Notes under the pieces: model-generated | Seen by the model: the letters and a program-made list of their open reading frames with translations, nothing else | What the model was told of the DNA's origin: nothing | The model's database searches: none | Shown: in pieces, positions 59,413 to 64,000 of the stretch | How positions within the stretch are numbered: position 1 is the stretch's first letter | Layout of the letters: every line of letters begins with the position of its first letter | Made by a program: the position numbers and the translations under genes | Source: CAIQJJ01 sp049325275 | GTDB taxonomy: Bacteria > Chloroflexota > Anaerolineae > Anaerolineales > UBA4823 | Assembly (NCBI GenBank): GCA_049325275.1 | Contig: JBMOLU010000028.1 | Coordinates: 1 to 64,000 of the forward strand | Reading direction: 5' to 3' | Length of the DNA: 64,000 nt

Positions 59413-59588
59413 TCACCAGGCAATCGGCCTGCGTTCAACATGATCACCAGGCAACCAGCCTGCGTTCAACATGATCACCAGGCAATCGGCCTGCGTTCAA
59501 CATGATCACCAGGCAATCGGCCTGCGTTCAACAGGATCACCAGGCAATCGGCCTGCGTTCAACATGATCACCAGGCAAATGGCCCAGG
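59355..59588. repeat. Tandem array of seven 31-bp repeats plus a partial copy
   Basis: Copies start at 59355, 59386, 59417, 59448, 59479, 59510 and 59541, with a broken copy at 59572. Each unit begins CAGGCAATCGGCCTGCGTTC and ends AACATGATCAC, with one to three changes. Each contains a CAGGC-N5-GCCTG stem and a TGATCA palindrome. It overlaps the last 19 codons of the activator gene and runs to the end of the small gene at 59590. There are no spacers, so it is not a CRISPR array. Confidence 0.9.
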
Positions 59589-59589
59589 C

Positions 59590-59775
59590 TCAGCGCTCGT
59601 ACCAATCGTTCGGATCGACCGGCCCAGATTTGGGTTTCGCTGGTTTGTTAGCGGGCGCTTTGGCCTTGGGCCGGTAAACTTTGCGCAAAACGAACGCCAA
59701 AGCTAACGGCACGGTAACCAACAAGAGCAAGATAACACACGAAATCATGAGAGATGACGTCGACGCATCAAGCAT
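59590..59775 (-). CDS. Small single-pass membrane protein
   Basis: The 61-residue protein has one membrane segment (about 8-30, LMISCVILLLLVTVPLALAF). A basic, proline-rich tail (PKAKAPANKPAKPKSGP) follows and it ends DPNDWYER. AAGGAG stands before the ATG at 59775, which supports a real gene despite its size. It directly follows the AAA ATPase gene by 10 bases on the same strand. No family is recognised. Confidence 0.62.
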   Translation of the reverse strand: MLDASTSSLMISCVILLLLVTVPLALAFVLRKVYRPKAKAPANKPAKPKSGPVDPNDWYER

Positions 59776-59785
59776 AGGAGTCTCC

Positions 59786-60589
59786 TTACAAATTCACCAA
59801 AAATTGATTGGGGGAATTCAAAAAATCACGCGTCAGTGTCACATGTTCCAATTGATCCCAGGGCACGATTTTCAGCGGCAGATGATCGAAGCTGAAGATC
59901 ACCGCGCCGGGGAAGGCCATCAGAATTGGGGAATGCGTGGCAATGATAAACTGTGCATCCTGTGCGAGCAATTCTTTCAGCAGCGAAAGAAAGCCGAGCT
60001 GACGCAGCGGCGAGAGCGCCGCTTCCGGTTCGTCGAGCAAATATAGGCCACCGGGTACAAAACGCGCCTGGAAAAGCTCCAGATAACTCTCCCCATGTGA
60101 GTGCACGTCAAGGCCATCCCCGTAGCGCTGCCGGATGGCGTTCAGTTCGCCAAGCACCGGCCCACGCGCCAGCGAACGGGCATAGCCGGAACGGTGCGCA
60201 TACTCCGTGTCGATCTCGGCCAATTCCCGCACCAATTCGGCGCGTGACTGCGCCAGCTGCTTGACGTAACCGAAAAAATCTTCGGCGCGCAGGAAAAAGC
60301 CGCGTGCGGTACGTTTGCGCCAGGCCAGCTTCATCGCTTTGGCAAGCTCACGCACCGCCGCCAGAGTGGGATCGGTCTTGACGCTTTCGCTACCCACAGC
60401 GATCGAACCGGCAGCGCAGGCAATCGCTTCCAGCAGCGTGGACTTCCCGCTGCCGTTCTCACCGACCAAAAACGTCACAGGGCTGGTCAGTTCCAGAGGC
60501 TGCCAGGAGCGCACGACCGGTAGATTGAATGGAAACGCATCCTGGCTATGGCCCAGCGGGCGCAAGTCGATCGAACGAAGATGGATCAT
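59786..60589 (-). CDS. AAA family (ABC/SMC-type) ATPase
   Basis: The 267-residue protein begins MIHLRSIDLRPLGHSQDAFP and has the P-loop LVGENGSGKST (41-51), GGLYLLDEPEAALSP (signature and Walker B) and FIIATHSPILMAF (H-loop). This is the AAA_21/AAA_23 group of stand-alone RecF/SMC-like ATPases, common near ADP-ribosyl, nuclease and defence genes but also alone. It is cotranslated with the glycohydrolase gene (ATGA at 60586-60589). Role unknown. Confidence 0.85.
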   Translation of the reverse strand: MIHLRSIDLRPLGHSQDAFPFNLPVVRSWQPLELTSPVTFLVGENGSGKSTLLEAIACAAGSIAVGSESVKTDPTLAAVRELAKAMKLAWRKRTARGFFLRAEDFFGYVKQLAQSRAELVRELAEIDTEYAHRSGYARSLARGPVLGELNAIRQRYGDGLDVHSHGESYLELFQARFVPGGLYLLDEPEAALSPLRQLGFLSLLKELLAQDAQFIIATHSPILMAFPGAVIFSFDHLPLKIVPWDQLEHVTLTRDFLNSPNQFLVNL

Positions 60590-61476
60590 GGGCGGGCCAA
60601 CCCCTCGGCCAGCGCCCCAATTTCCGAGCGCATAACCAGCTTTTCCAGCCAGGGAACGGGAATCCCGGCTTCACCGTAAAAGGCGCCGGCCACCTGGCCG
60701 CAGATGGCCGCAGTCGTATCGGCATCTTCGCCCAGGTTGGCGGCAGCCAGCACGGCGGCCTCGTAGCTCTCGGTCGTCCAGAAACACCACAGAGCCGCTT
60801 CCAGGCTGGCGACGACGTAGCCGCTGCCCCTGATCTGCGCGGCGGTTTTGTGGCGATAATCACCGCGGGCAACCGCCTGCAGGGCAGGGGATGTCAGGCG
60901 ATCGGGCGGCGTGGCAAACAGACAGTCTGCCTTACCCGAACCGCCCAAGGCACGGAAAAGAATATCGCCGAGCAACCGGCAGGCATCCAGGCACTCGGCG
61001 GCCCCATGCGTCGTACGGGAACTTTCGGCAGCGCAGCGCCAGATCGCCTCGCGATCGGGATAGAAAAACATCGCCACCGGTGCCAGGCGCATGATCGAAC
61101 CATTGCCGGCCGTGTACACGTCGGTGGAACCGCTGAACGGGTCGCCGGTGCGGCGGTAATGGTTCAATGCCTGGCGCACGGTGTTGCCGATATCGAAACA
61201 GCGCCCGTTGCTGCTCAGATAGCCTTCTTCGTACCAGCGCAGGTAGCGCGCCATCTGATCGTCGGCGTCGAAGCCGGCACATTCGACCAGGCTGGTCGCC
61301 AGGCAGAGCGCCATCGAAGTATCGTCCGTCCATTCGCCGGGCTTCAGATGGAACGGCCCGCCACCGGTCAGGTCACGAACCGGCGGGAAACTGCCGCGCG
61401 GGCAAAATTCGACCGTCGTACCGACGGCATCGCCGGCAGCCAGGCCAAGCAGGCAACCGCGAAAGCGGGTAATCAT
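60586..61476 (-). CDS. ADP-ribosylglycohydrolase (DraG/ARH family)
   Basis: This 296-residue protein has FRGCLLGLAAGDAVGTTVEF, WTDDTSMALCLA (T50-D-D-T53) and GNGSIMRLAP. GEDADTTAAICGQVAGAFYG holds the second metal site. The paired Asp ligands of the two magnesium ions are intact, so it should remove ADP-ribose from proteins or nucleic acid. GGAGG precedes 61476. No ADP-ribosyltransferase was found in the window. It overlaps the AAA ATPase gene by four bases. Confidence 0.9.
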   Translation of the reverse strand: MITRFRGCLLGLAAGDAVGTTVEFCPRGSFPPVRDLTGGGPFHLKPGEWTDDTSMALCLATSLVECAGFDADDQMARYLRWYEEGYLSSNGRCFDIGNTVRQALNHYRRTGDPFSGSTDVYTAGNGSIMRLAPVAMFFYPDREAIWRCAAESSRTTHGAAECLDACRLLGDILFRALGGSGKADCLFATPPDRLTSPALQAVARGDYRHKTAAQIRGSGYVVASLEAALWCFWTTESYEAAVLAAANLGEDADTTAAICGQVAGAFYGEAGIPVPWLEKLVMRSEIGALAEGLARP

Positions 61477-61539
61477 ATAGTCCTCCACTTCTCCGGCAGT
61501 CGGGGGATATCCCATGCCAGCTGGAACGCGCTTCTCGAA

Positions 61540-62322
61540 TCACCCCCCGTTCACCGTCAACCACTTCAGCCCGCGGCGGTAGGCCAGCGCCAGGAAGCCC
61601 CCCAAAATGGCAACCCAGAGCAGCTGCCCGGCCAACAAGGTAGCAAAACGCCCCAGATCGGGTTCGACGAAGAGGCGTGCCGGGCCGTACATGGTATAAG
61701 CGAAGGGCAGGGCGAGGGACAGGTTGCGCAGCCAATCGGGGAAGAAGTCGAGCGGGATCAGCATCCCGCCCAGGATGAAGATCAGCTTTTGATAAATCCA
61801 GTCGAAGGCAGAGACATCTTCCATCACGAAAGCGGCCAGGCCGATCAGGGCCTGGACGCAAAAATCGAGCACCCAACCGAAGAGCACGGCCACCAGCACC
61901 AGCGGCCATCCCAGCGGGCTGGGCGGGGCACTGACCAGCAGCACGAGCAAGGCTCCGCCCATCAGCAAGTTGAAACCGAAGCGTGAAGCGCCATCGGCCA
62001 GGGCCACGCTCAACTGGTAGAGCAAGAAATTGTAAGGCTTGTTGAGCAGGTAGGCGATCGATCCGTCTTTCACGGCATCGGAAACCTCCTTGGAGAGGCG
62101 CGGCTTGCTCAGTTGAATGGATTCCGTCATCATCAGGTACCACAGCGTGTTGGCCAAAGTCAGCCCACCGATGCTCTCCTGGCCCATGGTGCGGTATGTG
62201 GCGCTCCATAGTTGAATGAAGACCCACAGGAAAATCAGGATTGAAAGGCTCCCGGCGATCAAGTCGCCGAGATAGGCCAGGCGGTTGGCAAGCTGTATCT
62301 TGAAGATGGCAACATATTTCAT
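61540..62322 (-). CDS. ABC-2-type transporter permease
   Basis: The 260-residue protein has about six membrane segments, starting MKYVAIFKIQLANRLAYLGD and with the family-like DVSAFDWIYQKLIFILGGML and PLDFFPDWLRNLSLALPF. It resembles the ABC-2 permeases of the COG3694/COG4587 type. Only one permease is present, whereas relatives usually have two next to the ATPase. Its start overlaps the ATPase stop (ATGA). The substrate is unknown. Confidence 0.87.
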   Translation of the reverse strand: MKYVAIFKIQLANRLAYLGDLIAGSLSILIFLWVFIQLWSATYRTMGQESIGGLTLANTLWYLMMTESIQLSKPRLSKEVSDAVKDGSIAYLLNKPYNFLLYQLSVALADGASRFGFNLLMGGALLVLLVSAPPSPLGWPLVLVAVLFGWVLDFCVQALIGLAAFVMEDVSAFDWIYQKLIFILGGMLIPLDFFPDWLRNLSLALPFAYTMYGPARLFVEPDLGRFATLLAGQLLWVAILGGFLALAYRRGLKWLTVNGG

Positions 62323-63314
62323 AAGGCCGCCGCATTTTGATAAATGGCACGGATGACCTCTTCCAGCGATGGGTCCGATATGGTCACATCGACCAGACTG
62401 CCGGCTTCCGCCAGGCGGGCAATCACGGCTGCCACGGGGGTTTCGTGCGTATTGAAACGCAATTTGGCCGCGTAGCCGGTCTTCGCCACCTTGAGGGTTT
62501 CGGTGCCTTCGATGCAGAAATCGGCGCGGATTGGCTCGGCGTAGCGGACGTCCACCACCTTGGAGGTCAAATAGTTCCGCTTAAGATTGGACACCTTGTC
62601 ATGGTAGACGATCTGGCCGTGATTGATGACGATCACGCGCTTGCACAGGGCTTCGAGGTCGCCGGCGTCGTGGGAGGTGAGCAGCACACCCACACCCTCG
62701 AGCTGGTTCATGCAGCGGATGGTGTCACGGATGTGCTGCTTGGCGACCACGTCGAGGCCGATGGAAGGCTCGTCGAGCAGCAGCAACCTGGGACGGTGCA
62801 GCAGCGAGGCCGCCACCTCGCAGCGCATGCGCTGGCCGAGGGAGAGCTTGCGCACCGGGGTTTGCAACAGGTCTCCGATCTCGAAAGCATCTGCCAGGAA
62901 AGCGATCCGCTTGCGCGTTTCGGTGTCATCCAGATCGTAGATTTTGCCGAAGAGGTGGAATGTGTCGATGGCCGGTAGATGATACCAGAGCTGGGGCCGC
63001 TGGCCGAAGACGGTACCGATCTGGTAAGCCAGCGGCCGGCGCTGCTGCCAGGGGGTAAAGCCGAGCACACATGCTTCCCCGCTTGTGGGATGCAGGATAC
63101 CCGTCAGCATCTTGATTGTGGTCGATTTGCCGGCGCCGTTTGGCCCAATGAACCCCAACAGTTCACCCGCCTCCATCTCGAAGGACAGGTCACGTACAGC
63201 CTCGACGGTGCGTGTCTGCGGCCGAAAAAGCGACTTCAGGCTGCCGCGCAAACCAACCGCTTTTTGCTTGGTCGAAAAGGTCTTGGTGAGGTGACGGATT
63301 TCAATAGTGGGCAT
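62319..63314 (-). CDS. ABC transporter ATP-binding protein (exporter, COG4586-like)
   Basis: The 331-residue protein has Walker A FIGPNGAGKSTTIKML, signature LSLGQRMRCEVAASLL, Walker B LLLLDEPSIGLDVVAK and the H-loop LTSHD. The N-terminal segment KTFSTKQKAVGLRGSLKSLF is typical of the COG4586 subgroup, paired with ABC-2 permeases. The C-terminal about 100 residues form the extra domain of this subgroup. The start at 63314 lies six bases after TATACT on its strand, so the message is probably leaderless. Confidence 0.92.
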   Translation of the reverse strand: MPTIEIRHLTKTFSTKQKAVGLRGSLKSLFRPQTRTVEAVRDLSFEMEAGELLGFIGPNGAGKSTTIKMLTGILHPTSGEACVLGFTPWQQRRPLAYQIGTVFGQRPQLWYHLPAIDTFHLFGKIYDLDDTETRKRIAFLADAFEIGDLLQTPVRKLSLGQRMRCEVAASLLHRPRLLLLDEPSIGLDVVAKQHIRDTIRCMNQLEGVGVLLTSHDAGDLEALCKRVIVINHGQIVYHDKVSNLKRNYLTSKVVDVRYAEPIRADFCIEGTETLKVAKTGYAAKLRFNTHETPVAAVIARLAEAGSLVDVTISDPSLEEVIRAIYQNAAAL

Positions 63315-63320
63315 GGTTTC

Positions 63321-63326
63321 AGTATA
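63321..63326 (-). promoter_or_regulatory. -10 box for a leaderless ABC transporter transcript
   Basis: TATACT on the minus strand (63321-63326) is followed by GAAACC and the start codon at 63312-63314. The spacing equals that at mutL and at the 31308 gene. No ribosome site is seen. The divergent sensor gene has a separate TAAAAT at 63372-63377. Confidence 0.6.
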
Positions 63327-63441
63327 ACATCACCTTGCAAACGTGCATAAGCCGCGCGAGGTAATGAATGATAAAATCAAGACTGTTGGAAGTCTTTAGA
63401 AAGCACGGTCCGGTAAAGGGAGTTCAGCGGATACAACAGCG

Positions 63442-64000
63442 ATGAGCATACGCATTAAAGTGATCATGCCATACTTTCTGCTGACCCTGGCAGTTGCCAT
63501 TGTGGGCACTTATGTGGTCACGCGGCTGGTAGCCAGTTCCCTCTCGGAACGCCTGACCAACCAACTGCTGGAAGCGGGCCGCGTCGTGTCGGATGGCATG
63601 GCCCGCCAGGAGATCAAGCACCTGGAAACCGCCCGGCTGGTCGCCTATACACGCGGTGTGGCCGAAGCTTTATCCGGCGGGGATGCGCCGGCAGCCAGCG
63701 CACTGGCCGAACCGGTTGCGGCAGGCCTGGACACGGAAAGCCTGGTCCTGATCGATCGGCAAGGGCAAGAAATCCTACACCTGATCCGGCAAGCAGACGG
63801 GAGCTTCCAGAGAATCGCCGTGCCGTCGGGAATCAGCGCGCTGGCGATCGTGCAGGATTTGCTGGCCACAGGCGATCCCAAGGCAATGCCCAGGCGCGGG
63901 ATCGGCCAGCATCCGGCCGATGGGCGTTACTACTACTTCACAGCCATTCCCGTGGCGGCGCAGTTCGGCATGACTGGTGTGGTCATCGTGGCAACGTCAC
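63442..64000 (+). CDS. Membrane sensor protein, N-terminal part (runs off the window)
   Basis: The frame is open from the ATG at 63442 to the window edge. It reads MSIRIKVIMPYFLLTLAVAI, a signal-anchor helix (about 8-32), then a helical extracytoplasmic domain (SSLSERLTNQLLEAGRVVSD, LIDRQGQEILHLIRQADG, GRYYYFTAIPVAAQFG). This is the front end of a histidine kinase, chemoreceptor or diguanylate cyclase with a Cache-like sensing domain. The output domain lies outside the window. The ribosome site is weak, so the start is tentative. Confidence 0.75.
   Translation, partial: MSIRIKVIMPYFLLTLAVAIVGTYVVTRLVASSLSERLTNQLLEAGRVVSDGMARQEIKHLETARLVAYTRGVAEALSGGDAPAASALAEPVAAGLDTESLVLIDRQGQEILHLIRQADGSFQRIAVPSGISALAIVQDLLATGDPKAMPRRGIGQHPADGRYYYFTAIPVAAQFGMTGVVIVATS

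Noticed and set aside
59355..59588. CRISPR array
   Set aside because: The 31-bp units follow each other directly with no unique spacers, and no cas gene is near.
60529..61986. 485-codon plus-strand open frame opposite three minus-strand genes
   Set aside because: It crosses the ATPase, glycohydrolase and permease genes, which are each convincing; its composition is Gln/Gly/Arg-rich shadow.
1..64000. tRNA, rRNA, prophage or transposase genes
   Set aside because: None was recognised on reading both strands of the intergenic DNA; short tRNA genes could still be missed by eye.

Overview
The window looks like a chromosomal segment of an aerobic, probably filamentous Chloroflexota bacterium (Anaerolineae, Caldilineae or Ardenticatenia-like). 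This is inference from GC-rich coding sequence, a secreted protein made of VCBS and DUF11 repeats ending in a short YLPV-type tail, a transaldolase/glucose-6-phosphate isomerase fusion, a heme A/heme O synthase fusion and Hsp70-HEAT proteins. No rRNA, tRNA, CRISPR array, phage or transposase gene was seen.

Layout. 1-5630 holds the end of an upstream gene, a terminator, then a minus-strand run: phosphoesterase, serine beta-lactamase-like hydrolase, small dimeric-barrel-type protein, phytoene desaturase and phytoene synthase. 5631-6215 is a structured intergenic region with a consensus sigma-70 promoter. 6216-24496 is an 18-kb plus-strand run of about 25 small genes, many joined by 4-base ATGA/GTGA overlaps. 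It is rich in DinB/ClbS-like bundles, VOC proteins, nitroreductases, a pentapeptide-repeat protein, a YcaQ/AlkZ-type glycosylase, two Fpg-fold proteins without the catalytic proline, an isochorismatase-type hydrolase and a GH106-like glycosidase. It reads as a detoxification and DNA-damage-protection island. 24489-28538 (minus) carries a putative HExxH protein, a LiaF-like membrane protein, a DMT exporter and mutL. mutL and the divergent HAD gene are only 21 bp apart and appear to share one symmetric -10 box, giving two leaderless transcripts.

28560-34077 (plus) carries a HAD phosphatase, a fused CtaA-CtaB heme A synthesis protein, two Tat-type L,D-transpeptidases and a PCu(A)C copper chaperone. 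This is oxidase assembly next to envelope genes. A nested palindromic MITE-like element lies at 34100-34318, with a simpler copy near 49863 and a partial one near 5986. 34435-43118 (minus) holds the transaldolase-PGI fusion, a broken CAP/SCP gene, an Hsp70-HEAT protein, two winged-helix/zinc-ribbon membrane proteins and rpiB. With the transketolase at 47621-49618, the window encodes much of the non-oxidative pentose phosphate pathway. Between them are a lipoprotein, a small unknown protein and a 991-residue STAND/TPR regulator.

50035-54900 encodes a giant secreted repeat protein. 55165-59412 is a sigma-54 module: rpoN with a zinc-ribbon-like CxxC/CxxC insert, an NtrB-like kinase and an NtrC-like activator. 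rpoN is preceded by a near-perfect -24/-12 promoter, suggesting autoregulation. The activator gene ends inside a 7 x 31-bp tandem array and has lost its Fis-type DNA-binding domain. The right end (59590-63314, minus) has a small membrane protein, an AAA ATPase, an ADP-ribosylglycohydrolase and an ABC-2 exporter pair. A truncated membrane sensor gene runs off the right edge.
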